64,000 nucleotides of DNA from BQJD01 sp964350265 (GCA_964350265.1 CAYGJZ010000003.1:38930-102929); one strand, 5' to 3'; positions 16,714 to 25,657 are shown, numbered from the stretch's first letter. Numbers and translations are program-made. Notes: generated by a model not told the origin, from the letters alone.

Positions 16714-18117
16714 TCAATTGCGCTGCTCCTGCGTCGCCTCGAGGTTGCACCAGGTGCCGAGATGGGCAACCAGGTAGCGAATGCTGTCCAGGTACTCGCG
16801 CACATTGATGTGCTCGTCAGGCTTGTGCGCCTGGGAAATCGCACCGGGGCCGAAGACCATGGTCGGGATGCCACCCCGATTGACCAGGTGGCGCATGTCG
16901 CAGGCGAAGGAACCTTCGCTTTCGCCCGGTGCATTGGCATCTTCGCCAAGCAGCTTGGTCATGTGCTCGGCCACCGGCACCGGACCATGCTGGTGGGTAG
17001 GATCATCGTGGTGCAGGAACTCGATGCGCGACGGCGTGGTGGACAGGAACTCGTCGCCGGCGTTGGCCTTGTGGATGCAGCTGCGGAAATTGCCGATCAT
17101 GTCGTCCACGGTGCCCATGCCCGGGGGAAAGTAGGCGGAGCCACGCAGCACCGCCTCGGCGGCGGTCACCGTCTCGTAGTAGCCGCTCGCCGCCTTGCCG
17201 AACACCAGCGCCATGGGCAGTGACGGCCCGTCGCCGCAGGCCGCGGCATGGGCAGCATTCACCGAGCGCTCCATCTCCAGCATGGCGTTGATCACGGGGG
17301 GCAGCTTCTCGATGGCGCTGACGCCGGCCTGGCGACCGTTGTCCCAGCGTGACCCGGGGGAACGCGGCACGCCGGGCACGTTCACCTGCCAGTACAGGCC
17401 GCCGGGGTGAGACAGGAACACGCGGTTGTCGGTGGGTTCCAGGACGATGGCACCATCGGCGGTGATGCCGCGTCGTACCAGGTCCAGCGTGCCGTTGCCG
17501 GCGTGTTCTTCGTTGACCACCGACTGGAAGATGACGTCGCCGCGCAGCTCGACGCCGGCCTCGGCGAGACAGCGCATGGCCATGACCGCGGCCATCAGGC
17601 CGCCCTTCATGTCCGACGCCCCGCGACCATACAGGAGACCGTCGACAATGGCGGCGCCGAACGGGTCCTGGGTCCAGGAGCCTGATGGCTCGATGGTTAC
17701 CGTGTCGATGTGACCATTCAGGATGATGGAACGCCCGCCGCCGGTGCCCGGCCAGACCGCGACCAGGTTCGGACGGTCTTCGTAGTTCAGCAGGTGTTGC
17801 AGCCCGCTGTCGCGCAGCGTCTGGTAGGTGGGACGAGTCTCGTAGCCAAGGATCAGATCGTGCTTCCAGTGGGTGGGAAACTGGGCCACGTCGGGGAATC
17901 GCTGGAACAGGTCTTCCAGGTCGATGTCCAGGTGCTCGGTGTCGGCGCCGTAGGCGCTGCAGGTGGCGGCCATCCAGCGCTGTGCCGCGCCCTCTTCCCC
18001 GGTCAGGCTCGGCTGCCTGACCAGTTCGGCCAACTTGCCCACGCTCAGCGACTCGCTGCGATCGGCAATGTCGATGGCACGCTGCAATGCCGCGGGCAGG
18101 ATCCCGGTATCCAGCAT
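16714..18117 (-). CDS. M20 family metallopeptidase/amidohydrolase (ArgE/DapE/CPG2-like)
   Basis: The 467-residue zinc hydrolase has a catalytic domain interrupted by a dimerisation domain. Metal and catalytic motifs are NGHIDTV (first zinc His and catalytic Asp), YGRGASDMKGG (bridging Asp), VVNEEHAGNGT (catalytic Glu and ligand Glu) and FGPGAISQAHKPDEHI (last His). It would cleave an N-acyl or peptide amide bond. It lies 74 bases upstream of the TAXI solute-binding gene on the same strand and just downstream of a LysR gene. This suggests that uptake and hydrolysis of one compound are co-regulated. GGAGAG precedes the ATG at 18117. The substrate is not predictable. Confidence 0.9.
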   Translation of the reverse strand: MLDTGILPAALQRAIDIADRSESLSVGKLAELVRQPSLTGEEGAAQRWMAATCSAYGADTEHLDIDLEDLFQRFPDVAQFPTHWKHDLILGYETRPTYQTLRDSGLQHLLNYEDRPNLVAVWPGTGGGRSIILNGHIDTVTIEPSGSWTQDPFGAAIVDGLLYGRGASDMKGGLMAAVMAMRCLAEAGVELRGDVIFQSVVNEEHAGNGTLDLVRRGITADGAIVLEPTDNRVFLSHPGGLYWQVNVPGVPRSPGSRWDNGRQAGVSAIEKLPPVINAMLEMERSVNAAHAAACGDGPSLPMALVFGKAASGYYETVTAAEAVLRGSAYFPPGMGTVDDMIGNFRSCIHKANAGDEFLSTTPSRIEFLHHDDPTHQHGPVPVAEHMTKLLGEDANAPGESEGSFACDMRHLVNRGGIPTMVFGPGAISQAHKPDEHINVREYLDSIRYLVAHLGTWCNLEATQEQRN

Positions 18118-18209
18118 CTTCTATGCTCTCCAGTGCGAAGTGACGGCCGCAGTGTGCCGTCCGCATGGAGAGATATTCAAACTAATTTTTTTTCAAAAAC
18201 TATCAGTTT

Positions 18210-19100
18210 TCATGCGCGCACCGCTCGCGGCAACTTCGGTGCCACGTCCCGCGCCAGCTCGAAGAAGCTGGTCACCTTGCGCAGGTTGCTGCGGTTGCGA
18301 TGACAGGCGATGTACTCCTTGCCAAAGATGGTGCAGTCCCGGATCGGCACCAGTTTCAGGCGCGAGTCGTGGGCAAAGCCGCCATACAGTTCCACCGCCA
18401 GTCCAAGTCCCGATGCCACCGCCTCGCGTACCGCGACCTGGCTGTGCAGTTCCAGGCAGTTGTTCGTCGGCAACGATGCCGAGTGCATGCAGCGTTCGAA
18501 GATGTCCCGGGTCATCGAGGTCGGCTCGCGCACCACCAACGGTACGCTGGCGAGCTGCTTCAGGGGAATGCTGCGTCGCCGTGCCCACTTGTGCGCCACC
18601 GGCACGATGAGCATCAGGTCAAGACGAAGAAACGGCTCTGCATACAACTGGCCGGGGACGTCGACCGCGGTCATCACGGCGACATCCACATGGTTGCCCA
18701 GCAGCCACTCGACGCACTGTGCCGAGCTGCCCATCTCCACCTTCATTTCCATCTTCGGATAGGCCTGGCGATAGCGTGCCAGCAGTTCGACGATGAAAAA
18801 CGGACTGTCCGCGCCCATTCGAAGCTGGCCGTTGCGAATCTCCGAGGCACCGTCGAGAACTTCCTGGGCGTCGTCGAGCAGGCCGAAGATGTGCGTGGTG
18901 ATGGCCAGCAACTGGCGACCGACATCGGTGGGCTCCAGGTCGTGACCACGGCGCTGGAACAGCTCCACGCCGTAGTCCTGCTCCAGGGACTTCAACTGCG
19001 CGGTGACCGCCGGCTGGGTCACGTGCAGCAACGCCGCGGCCTTGGTGAAGCCGCCGGTGATGGCCAGGGCATGAAAGGCCTTGATCTGGGTGAATTTCAT
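18210..19100 (-). CDS. LysR family transcriptional regulator
   Basis: The 296-residue protein has an N-terminal winged helix-turn-helix (about residues 1-60: MKFTQIKAFHALAITGGFTK, then HVTQPAVTAQLKSLEQ) and a substrate-binding domain from about residue 90. The ATG at 19100 has GGAG upstream; a GTG five codons earlier is possible. It lies on the same strand as, and 92 bases upstream of, the M20 peptidase gene. That gap contains the AT-richest stretch of this area (around 18176-18212). The likely role is control of the M20/TAXI-TRAP genes and perhaps of the amidase upstream. The co-inducer is unknown. It resembles regulators of phosphonate and taurine-type operons only at family level. Confidence 0.9.
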   Translation of the reverse strand: MKFTQIKAFHALAITGGFTKAAALLHVTQPAVTAQLKSLEQDYGVELFQRRGHDLEPTDVGRQLLAITTHIFGLLDDAQEVLDGASEIRNGQLRMGADSPFFIVELLARYRQAYPKMEMKVEMGSSAQCVEWLLGNHVDVAVMTAVDVPGQLYAEPFLRLDLMLIVPVAHKWARRRSIPLKQLASVPLVVREPTSMTRDIFERCMHSASLPTNNCLELHSQVAVREAVASGLGLAVELYGGFAHDSRLKLVPIRDCTIFGKEYIACHRNRSNLRKVTSFFELARDVAPKLPRAVRA

Positions 19101-19190
19101 CCACGTCCACTCCACGACGAAACCGGCAGGCTGCCACTGTCAGCCACGGGCTGGCAACTGTTCAACGTCGACCAGCGGCGAACGAACCCG

Positions 19191-20474
19191 TCAATCGGCG
19201 TTCCAGTCCAGTCGTGGCTGCAGCCAGCGCGCCCCCGCCACCAGGGCATCGTCGCCGTCGCAGGCACCGACCAGTTGCACGCCGATGGGCAGGCCATGGG
19301 CGCCCCGTCCCGCGGGCAAGGTCATGCTCGGCACGCCGAGCAGGTTCCACATGCGCGAGAACAGCGGGTCGCCGGTGGAGTCGAGCCCGTGCGGCGCCTC
19401 GCCGGGGGCGCTCGGTGCAAGCAGCAAGCGACCTTGCGACAACTGCGCAGCCAGTTGCCCACGCCAGTGGGTCGCCAGCGCCAGTGCCTGTCGGTAGTGG
19501 TTCGGGTCGATGCCGCGACCCTCCTCGATCAGGGTGCGGATATGCGGCGAGATGCGCTCGGGGTAGCGCTCGTACTCGAAGCTGCGCGAACGGGCCACTT
19601 CGTAGGCCATCACCAGCTTCTGCGCCTCGGTCAGGCCACCGTCGGACGGTCCGACCTCCACCGTGTCCACGGGCACGCCGGCTGCCTCCACCTGCCGGAC
19701 GACCTGATCCACCACCCGGCGGGTATCCTCGTCGGCCTCCTGCCAGTGCGGCGTGCGCACCAGGCCGATGGAGGCCGGCTTCTGCGCGGCCACCGGCTCG
19801 GCATCGCCCAGCATGGCGGCACGGATCACTGCCATGTCGCCGGCATCGCGCGAGAAGAATCCCAGCGAGTCCATGCTCGCCGACAACGAGCACACGCCGC
19901 CGAGGTCGAAGGCGCCGCGGCTGGCCTTGTAGCCGACCACGCCGCAGAACGCCGCCGGACGGATCACCGAGGCCGCGGTCTGGGTGCCCAGGGCAAAGGG
20001 CAGCATGAAGTCGGCCACGGCCGCCGCCGAGCCCTGCGAGGAGCCTCCCGGCGTATGCGCCGGGTTGCGCGGATTGCGGGTCTTGCCGGGGCAGATGAAG
20101 GCGAACTCGGTGGTGACCGTCTTGCCCAGCGCCAGCGCGCCGCAGGCCCGCAGCACCGCCACGCAGCCGGCATCCCGGGGCGGCACGCTGTCGGTGTACA
20201 GCGGGCTTCCCCAGCCGGTCGGCATGTCGTGGGTATCCATGATGTCCTTGACGCCGAAGGGAATGCCCTCCAGCCCCTTGCCGAAACGCGATGGCCCGGC
20301 CTGCGCCAGCGATGCGCGGGCGTGGTCCGGATCAACCCAGGAAAAGGCCTGCACCTCCTCCTCCCGGGCGGCGATGCGCGCCAGGCAGTCCTCCAGGAGT
20401 TGCCGGGTATCCAGCTCTCCCCGGCGCCGCAGCGCGTCCAGCTCCACCAGGCTCAGCTCGTTCATCGCGGTCAT
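19191..20474 (-). CDS. amidase signature enzyme, malonamidase E2-like
   Basis: The 427-residue amidase-signature hydrolase has the complete Ser-cisSer-Lys triad: Lys76 (GVKD), Ser145 (PGGSSQG) and Ser169 (ASVIRPA). The block ALGTQTAASVIRPAAFCG and the short N-terminal region resemble malonamidase E2 (malonamate to malonate + ammonia) more than GatA or fatty-acid amide hydrolases. One difference is Ala-Ala in place of the usual Gly-Gly before the nucleophilic Ser. The start at 20474 overlaps the stop of the upstream EVE-like gene (ATGA), so the two are co-translated. Subfamily assignment is from memory of family motifs. If correct, this gene could supply the malonamate hydrolase missing from the barbiturase operon about 12 kb away. 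Confidence 0.85.
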   Translation of the reverse strand: MTAMNELSLVELDALRRRGELDTRQLLEDCLARIAAREEEVQAFSWVDPDHARASLAQAGPSRFGKGLEGIPFGVKDIMDTHDMPTGWGSPLYTDSVPPRDAGCVAVLRACGALALGKTVTTEFAFICPGKTRNPRNPAHTPGGSSQGSAAAVADFMLPFALGTQTAASVIRPAAFCGVVGYKASRGAFDLGGVCSLSASMDSLGFFSRDAGDMAVIRAAMLGDAEPVAAQKPASIGLVRTPHWQEADEDTRRVVDQVVRQVEAAGVPVDTVEVGPSDGGLTEAQKLVMAYEVARSRSFEYERYPERISPHIRTLIEEGRGIDPNHYRQALALATHWRGQLAAQLSQGRLLLAPSAPGEAPHGLDSTGDPLFSRMWNLLGVPSMTLPAGRGAHGLPIGVQLVGACDGDDALVAGARWLQPRLDWNAD

Positions 20475-20962
20475 CTCGTTTCTCCGTGTTGCGTGGGTTC
20501 AGGTGACGCCGACGGCAGGTCGGCGACATGTTCATCAAAGAGCCGCAGCAGCTTGCCCGCGGTCGGCTCGGGAATCATCACGCCGGAACCCTGGATGCTC
20601 CAGCAGAACCGGGAACAACACCGCGAACGCAACTGGTCGATGTCGAGCAGCGGTTCGCTGTCGGTGTCCAGCAGCACCGAGAAGCGGCACTGCACGTAGC
20701 CGCTGGTCCGGCCCGCCGCCGCCTTTGCCGGGTCCCAGTGCGGCCCACGCCACCACGGCGCCACCGCGTGTCCAACCGCGAACACGCCCTTCGGCGGCTT
20801 GGCCAGGCGAATGAACACCAGCGTATCCCCGACCGCGATGGAACGGTTGCGTGCGCCCCAGCGCTGCTCCGCGCCACCACCTTGTCGCAAGGTCCGGATC
20901 AGCGCGGTACGGCCATGCCAGGGAGCACGCGCCGGGTTCCAGGACAGCAGAAAGGTCAGCAC
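20471..20962 (-). CDS. EVE/PUA-like domain protein, unknown function
   Basis: A protein of about 163 residues, taken from a GTG at 20962 that has GGAGG five bases upstream; an ATG at 21037 would add a non-conserved-looking tail. The sequence LLSWNPARAPW, then GDTLVFIRLAKPPKGVFAVG, then a Tyr-Val-x-x-Arg-Phe strand and GVMIPEPTA follows the layout of EVE-like PUA domains. These bind modified bases in RNA or DNA and often accompany McrB-type restriction genes. No nuclease or ATPase partner is present here. Instead it overlaps the amidase start by four bases, an unexpected pairing. The function is unknown and the domain call is moderate. Confidence 0.65.
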   Translation of the reverse strand: MLTFLLSWNPARAPWHGRTALIRTLRQGGGAEQRWGARNRSIAVGDTLVFIRLAKPPKGVFAVGHAVAPWWRGPHWDPAKAAAGRTSGYVQCRFSVLLDTDSEPLLDIDQLRSRCCSRFCWSIQGSGVMIPEPTAGKLLRLFDEHVADLPSASPEPTQHGETR

Positions 20963-21205
20963 GGTGGCCTCCGTGGAGACAGCGCCGGACGACTCATCGT
21001 GCCGTGACGGACGACAAATCCACGGCGATCCAGCCAATGCATAATATCAGTGCATATCGGAAGATGTTTTTTCCTCTTTATTTTATATAACAACTTGGCT
21101 AGACTTTTCCAGTACGCGCACACCGCGAGTGGCTCTCGACCACGCGACGGCTGTCGTGAACCCAAGTTACGCACCCGACCAGGGGCACAAACGGAGAACC
21201 AAGTC
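20963..21205. promoter_or_regulatory. divergent AT-rich promoter region between the EVE/amidase and Rieske operons
   Basis: This 243-base divergent gap holds the most AT-rich stretch of the window (about 21040-21110). It includes an inverted repeat ATGCA (21037-21041) / TGCAT (21051-21055) and a TATATAA segment near 21084-21090. It must carry promoters in both directions, but I could not match clean -35/-10 pairs. The ATGCA-N9-TGCAT symmetry is a candidate operator. Confidence 0.45.
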
Positions 21206-22567
21206 ATGAGCGAAGATGTCCGCTGGGCGGAAAAACCTTTTGGTGGCTACCATATCAACACCAAGCCGGAAGAGGATGTCGACCTGACCCATGTCGACCC
21301 GGGCACGCCCTGCGGTGAATACATGCGTCGCTTCTGGCACCCGGTAGCCATGACCTCGCAGCTTGGCGAGCGCCCGGTGCCGGTGCGCATGCTGGGCGAG
21401 GACCTGGTCATCTTCCGCGACCTGTCCGGTCGCATCGGCCTGCTGCACCGTCACTGCGCACATCGGCGGGCGTCGCTGGAGTTCGGCCGCATCGAGCAGA
21501 ACGGCATCCGCTGTTGCTACCACGGCTGGCAGTTCGACGTCGACGGCACCATCCTGGAAACGCCCGGCGAACCGGAGGACAGCCAGATCCGGCACAAGAT
21601 CTGCCAGGGCGCCTACCCGGTGGTGGAGTTCCGTGGCCTGGTCTTCACCTACATGGGGCCGCCGAACCTGAAGCCGGAGTTTCCCTTCCTCGACTCCTTC
21701 GACATTCCGGGTCACGAGATGATCCCCTACTCCATCCACTCGCCGTGCAACTGGCTGCAGGAAAGCGAGAACTCCATGGACCCGTTCCACAGCGTGTTCC
21801 TGCACGGCCGCGTCAACGGCCCGCAGTTCCCCGGCCTGGAGCATTTCGTCGAATTGCCCATCGTCGAGTACCGCAAGCGACCGGAAGGCTTCCTGTATTC
21901 CCATGCACGGCGCCAGGACGACCTGGTGATGATGCGCTTCCATGACCACCTGACCCCGAACATGGCGCAGAACGGCGGCATGTTCCAGCGCCTCGACCGG
22001 CCGAAGATCTTCGGTCGCACCAGCCTGACCAAGTGGGTGGTGCCGCAGGACAACACCAACAGCCGCAAGTTCGGCTGGCGTCACTTCAATGACGCCGACG
22101 AGGTGCTGCGCCAGGGCGACAAGGATAACGTCGGCTGGGAAACGGTGGACTTCTACGGCCAGACCGCGCATCGTTCCGACGAAGAGCGTCACGCCAACCC
22201 CGGCGACTGGGAGGCCTGGACCAGCCAGGGCCCGATCAACGTGCACAAGCGCGAGTACCTCGGCACCACCGACGAAGGCGTCGCCATGCTGCGGGCGAAG
22301 CTCAAGAAGGACATCCGCAACGTCGAGCGCGGCAAGCCGGTGACCCACCCCGTGGGCAGCGAGGACCGTCCCTTCCATACCTATGGCGGCGACACCATCC
22401 TGCGCATTCCCAAGGACCCCAATGACGATCGCGCGCTGATCCAGCGCATCCAGCACGAGGTGATCAACATCTTCATCGCCGCCGACGAGTACGAGGGTGA
22501 CGACCGAATCGACTACGTCAGCCGCGAGATCGTCGCTCGCTTTGGCAACGAAGCCGTCGACGCCTGA
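21206..22567 (+). CDS. Rieske non-heme iron aromatic-type oxygenase, alpha subunit (phthalate dioxygenase-like)
   Basis: The 453-residue oxygenase has an N-terminal Rieske [2Fe-2S] domain (Cys84-x-His86 and Cys103-x2-His106, YHGWQFDVDG) and a C-terminal catalytic domain. Its mononuclear-iron motif is ESENSMDPFHSVFLH, with His195 and His200. The SENSMDPFH form belongs to the phthalate-family one-component-plus-reductase group. The ATG at 21206 has GGAG upstream. It is the first gene of a four-gene run with an aminotransferase and a split ThDP decarboxylase. No reductase or ferredoxin adjoins it; the only Rieske ferredoxin gene in the window is at 53824-54132. It would hydroxylate or demethylate a substrate; the identity is unknown. 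Confidence 0.92.
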   Translation: MSEDVRWAEKPFGGYHINTKPEEDVDLTHVDPGTPCGEYMRRFWHPVAMTSQLGERPVPVRMLGEDLVIFRDLSGRIGLLHRHCAHRRASLEFGRIEQNGIRCCYHGWQFDVDGTILETPGEPEDSQIRHKICQGAYPVVEFRGLVFTYMGPPNLKPEFPFLDSFDIPGHEMIPYSIHSPCNWLQESENSMDPFHSVFLHGRVNGPQFPGLEHFVELPIVEYRKRPEGFLYSHARRQDDLVMMRFHDHLTPNMAQNGGMFQRLDRPKIFGRTSLTKWVVPQDNTNSRKFGWRHFNDADEVLRQGDKDNVGWETVDFYGQTAHRSDEERHANPGDWEAWTSQGPINVHKREYLGTTDEGVAMLRAKLKKDIRNVERGKPVTHPVGSEDRPFHTYGGDTILRIPKDPNDDRALIQRIQHEVINIFIAADEYEGDDRIDYVSREIVARFGNEAVDA

Positions 22568-22572
22568 CCGTC

Positions 22573-23664
22573 ATGGATACCGTCGCCTCGCCCCGCCCAC
22601 GCGACGGCGTTCTGCGAATCCGCGGCCACATGGCCGCGGCCGAGCAGCCGCCACCCGTCGACGCCATCCGCATCGACTCCAACGAAAGCGTCTACGGGCC
22701 CAGTCCCGCGGCACGCGAGGCGGCGATCCAGGCCGTCGAACAGGTTGAACGCTACCCCCTGGATGCCTCGGCCACGCTGGCCGGGGCCATCGGCAGGCGG
22801 TTCGCGCTGGACCCGGCGCGCATCTGCTGCGGCTTCGGTTCCGACGACCTGTTGGCGCGGCTGGCACGCATCTACCTCGGCCCGGGAGACGAACTGGTCT
22901 ACCCGGTGCATGGCTACCAGAAGATACCCAACTACGCCCACGCCAACGATGCCATCCCGGTGGCTGCCGATGACCGTGACTTCACCGCCGACGTCGATGC
23001 CATCCTGGCCCGGGTCACGGAGCGTACGCGGATGGTCATGCTGGCCAACCCCGACAACCCCACCGGGACCTACGTGTCCGGCAGCGAGGTACGTCGTCTG
23101 CACGCCGGCCTGCGAGCGGACATTCTGCTGGTGCTCGACTCGGCCTACCTCGAATACGTGGTGGCCGACGACTACGAGGCCCCCGACCGGATGGTGGAGC
23201 AGCACGACAACGTGGTCATGACCCGCACCTTCTCCAAGGTCTTCGGCATGGCCGGCATGCGCATCGGCTGGCTGTACGGGCCACCGTCCACCGTCGACCT
23301 GGTGCAGCGCATCGGCATCACCTTTCCGTTGACCACGCCGGGCCTGGCCGCGGCCCTGGCGGCCCTCGCCGACACCGCCCACACCGACGAGGTGGTGGCC
23401 CAGAACGCCGGCGTGCGCGAATGGTTCTCGCGCGAACTGGAAGGTCTCGGTGCTACCGTCTTCCCGAGCCAGTCGAACTTCGTGCTGGCCCGCTTCGCCG
23501 GCGGCGTCGACGAGGCCATGGATATCCAGCACTGGCTGGAGTCGAACCACATCATTCCGCGAAGACTCGCTTCGGCCGACTTTGCCGACTGCATCCGGTT
23601 CACCCTGGGCTCCGCCGAAGAGATGCGCAAGGTCATTGAATGCATGGCGAGGAGAGGTCAATGA
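22573..23664 (+). CDS. pyridoxal-phosphate aminotransferase (histidinol-phosphate aminotransferase-like, class I/II)
   Basis: The 363-residue fold-type I aminotransferase shows the NPDNPTGTYVSG motif (Asn for PLP), LVLDSAYLEYV (Asp/Tyr for the pyridine ring), Lys222 in TFSKVFGMAGMRIGW (Schiff base) and a C-terminal Arg region for the substrate carboxylate. It resembles HisC, but no other histidine gene is near. It begins five bases after the Rieske gene and its stop overlaps the next gene by four bases. In context it probably converts an amino acid to the 2-oxo acid used by the downstream decarboxylase. The substrate is unknown. Confidence 0.88.
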   Translation: MDTVASPRPRDGVLRIRGHMAAAEQPPPVDAIRIDSNESVYGPSPAAREAAIQAVEQVERYPLDASATLAGAIGRRFALDPARICCGFGSDDLLARLARIYLGPGDELVYPVHGYQKIPNYAHANDAIPVAADDRDFTADVDAILARVTERTRMVMLANPDNPTGTYVSGSEVRRLHAGLRADILLVLDSAYLEYVVADDYEAPDRMVEQHDNVVMTRTFSKVFGMAGMRIGWLYGPPSTVDLVQRIGITFPLTTPGLAAALAALADTAHTDEVVAQNAGVREWFSRELEGLGATVFPSQSNFVLARFAGGVDEAMDIQHWLESNHIIPRRLASADFADCIRFTLGSAEEMRKVIECMARRGQ

Positions 23665-24170
23665 GTGGCGACAAGCTGGTCGGCAACGACATCATCCAGG
23701 CCCTGGAGCGCTGCGCGGTAGAGTTCGTGGTGGCCCTGCCGGACATCGTCACCTGCGACGGCGTGCTCTGGCCGCTGTCGAAGGACGATCGCTTCCGCGT
23801 GGTCATGGTGTGCAAGGAAGACGAGGGCGTGTCCATCTGCGCCGCGCTGTCCTACGTGGACAAGCGCGCGGTGCTGATGATGCAGCACACCGGCTTTCTC
23901 GACTCGATCAACGCGATACGCGCCCTGTGCTGCGACTACGGCCTGCCGGTGGTGATGCTGGTCGGCCTGCAGGGCATGGAGCCGGACAGGCAGCCGGCGG
24001 AATCGAAGCACAAGGGGATCCGCATGCTCCAACCCATCCTTGCCGCCATGGACATTCCCTGCACCGTGGTCGATGAACGCAGCAGCAGTGACGACATTGC
24101 CGGCTTCATCGAATCGGCCTACGAGGAACCCCGGGCAGCGGTGATGCTGATCGCGAGGTCTCCGGCATGA
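23661..24170 (+). CDS. ThDP-dependent 2-oxo-acid decarboxylase, alpha (PYR) subunit, ComD-like
   Basis: The 169-residue protein corresponds to the N-terminal pyrimidine-binding half of sulfopyruvate/phosphonopyruvate decarboxylases. The catalytic-region Glu is in VCKEDEGVSICAALSY. Family features include MMQHTGFLDSINAIRALC and a conserved ESKHKG near residue 120. The ATG at 23661 has GGAGAGG upstream and overlaps the aminotransferase stop. The next gene, overlapping by four bases, encodes the complementary ThDP-binding half, so the active enzyme should be a heteromer. Known split enzymes of this kind decarboxylate sulfopyruvate (ComDE). Coenzyme M synthesis is unlikely here. Confidence 0.87.
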   Translation: MSGDKLVGNDIIQALERCAVEFVVALPDIVTCDGVLWPLSKDDRFRVVMVCKEDEGVSICAALSYVDKRAVLMMQHTGFLDSINAIRALCCDYGLPVVMLVGLQGMEPDRQPAESKHKGIRMLQPILAAMDIPCTVVDERSSSDDIAGFIESAYEEPRAAVMLIARSPA

Positions 24171-24739
24171 CCATGTACCGTGACCGTGCCCTCGCCTGCC
24201 TGGCCGAGCACGTCCCCGACGACATCGTCGTCCCGGTCTACCAGTCCGCCTTCGACTGGATGGGCATCCGCCCGCATGCCCTGAACTACCTGGGCACCGG
24301 TGTCATGGGCCAGGCATCCTCCCATGCACTGGGCCTGGCCCTGGGCTGCCCGGGTGAACGGGTCATCGTCCTCGACGGCGACGGCAGCCTGCTGATGAAT
24401 CTCGGCACGCTGGTCACCATCGCCAACCAGGCACCGAAGAACCTGTGGCACTTCGTCATGCACAACGGCATCTACGAGGTCAACGGCCGCTTCCCGGTGC
24501 CCGGTGAACGGCGCGTGGACTTCGCCGGCATGGCCCGCTCCGCCGGATACGCGCGCACCTACGCCTTCGACGAGCTGGAGGATTTTTCGCAACGGCTGCC
24601 CGAGATTCTCGACGGTGTCGGACCGGTCTTCGTCTGCCTGCAGGTAGAGGAAGGCGAAGCCTATCCGCGGGACTACGATCGCATCCACAGCAACGAGGAA
24701 CACGACGCCTTCCGGCGCGCCATCCGCAAGCGGCTATGA
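24167..24739 (+). CDS. ThDP-dependent 2-oxo-acid decarboxylase, beta (PP) subunit, ComE-like
   Basis: The 190-residue partner of the preceding subunit. It carries the diphosphate/Mg-binding motif GDGSLLMNLG (residues 71-80) followed by the family Asn at HNGIYEVNG (about residue 100). TGVMGQASSHALGLALG is typical of the sulfopyruvate/phosphonopyruvate decarboxylase PP domain. It starts by ATGA overlap with the alpha subunit and ends by a six-base tail-to-tail overlap with the LysR gene on the other strand. Together the two subunits would turn a 2-oxo acid into an aldehyde. The aldehyde dehydrogenase at 25719 is a plausible next step. Confidence 0.87.
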   Translation: MTMYRDRALACLAEHVPDDIVVPVYQSAFDWMGIRPHALNYLGTGVMGQASSHALGLALGCPGERVIVLDGDGSLLMNLGTLVTIANQAPKNLWHFVMHNGIYEVNGRFPVPGERRVDFAGMARSAGYARTYAFDELEDFSQRLPEILDGVGPVFVCLQVEEGEAYPRDYDRIHSNEEHDAFRRAIRKRL

Positions 24740-25657
24740 CTCCTTGCGGGCACGTGGACGCGCGGTGCGAAAACGCTCGGCGATGTAGTCTTCGACCACC
24801 TGGGCGAAGGCTTCGGGAATGCGCGGCAACTTGCGCTGGCGAAGGTAGAGCAGTGCAAGGTCGCTGTGGATGGCGGGTTCGAAGGGCCGCGCGACCACGC
24901 CCGGCTCGAACTTCATGCCCGGAAAGGCAGGCCCGATAATGGACACGCCGAGTCCGACGGCGACCAGGTTGCTGATCGACTCGGTGGTGCGCGACTCGAT
25001 CCGCAGCCGTCGCTCGACCCCGGCGCTGGCAAACACGCTGTCGATCTTGTGTCGGTAGTTGGAATCGGCGCGGTAGGAGACGAATTCCTCGTCCTTGAGG
25101 TCGGCGGGCACGATCCTGCGCTTTTTCGCCAGCCGGTGCCCCTCGGGCAGCAGGCATACCGACTGGCCGTGCAGCACCGGGCGGCTGACCACCGCCGGAT
25201 TCTCGATCGGCACCGTCGACAGGCCGATGTCGAACTGGCCGGAGGTCACGTACTCGAACACCCGCTGGGTGGGCTGCACCTCCATCGACACCGAAACCTT
25301 CGGGTAGCGCTCGGCAAAGGCCGCGATGATGTCGGCGACGAACATGGATACCACGCTGGCGATGGTCACCAGGCGCAGGTGTCCGCTATGGTAGGTACGA
25401 ATGTTGATCGCGGCGTTGTAGATCTGGTCGAGACCGGTAAAGGCGGTTTCCACCTCCTCGTAGAGGTGCCGTCCCTCGCCGGTGGGCACCAGTTGCCGGT
25501 TGCCGCGCAGAAAAAGATCAAAGCCGATGATGCGCTCCAGGTCCTGCAGCAGCCGGGTGACCGCAGGCTGGGAGATGCGCAGCATTTTCGATGCACCGGT
25601 CACGGTACCGGTAACCATGACTGCCCGGAAGGCGTCGATCTGTCGCAGTGTGATCAT
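24734..25657 (-). CDS. LysR family transcriptional regulator
   Basis: The 307-residue regulator has an N-terminal HTH (MITLRQIDAFRAVMVTGTVT, then RISQPAVTRLLQDLER, about residues 15-60) and a periplasmic-binding-protein-like effector domain. It converges on the ComE-like gene and diverges from the aldehyde dehydrogenase gene. The 61-base divergent gap (25658-25718) is a typical LysR control region. It probably regulates the aldehyde dehydrogenase/2-hydroxyacid dehydrogenase pair and perhaps the Rieske operon. The effector is unknown. Confidence 0.9.
   Translation of the reverse strand: MITLRQIDAFRAVMVTGTVTGASKMLRISQPAVTRLLQDLERIIGFDLFLRGNRQLVPTGEGRHLYEEVETAFTGLDQIYNAAINIRTYHSGHLRLVTIASVVSMFVADIIAAFAERYPKVSVSMEVQPTQRVFEYVTSGQFDIGLSTVPIENPAVVSRPVLHGQSVCLLPEGHRLAKKRRIVPADLKDEEFVSYRADSNYRHKIDSVFASAGVERRLRIESRTTESISNLVAVGLGVSIIGPAFPGMKFEPGVVARPFEPAIHSDLALLYLRQRKLPRIPEAFAQVVEDYIAERFRTARPRARKES

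Noticed and set aside
22573..23664. True histidinol-phosphate aminotransferase (hisC)
   Set aside because: No other histidine gene nearby; embedded by overlap in a catabolic operon with a ThDP decarboxylase.
23661..24739. Coenzyme M biosynthesis (comDE)
   Set aside because: Similarity is at family level only; no comA-C genes, and the context is catabolic in a probable proteobacterium.
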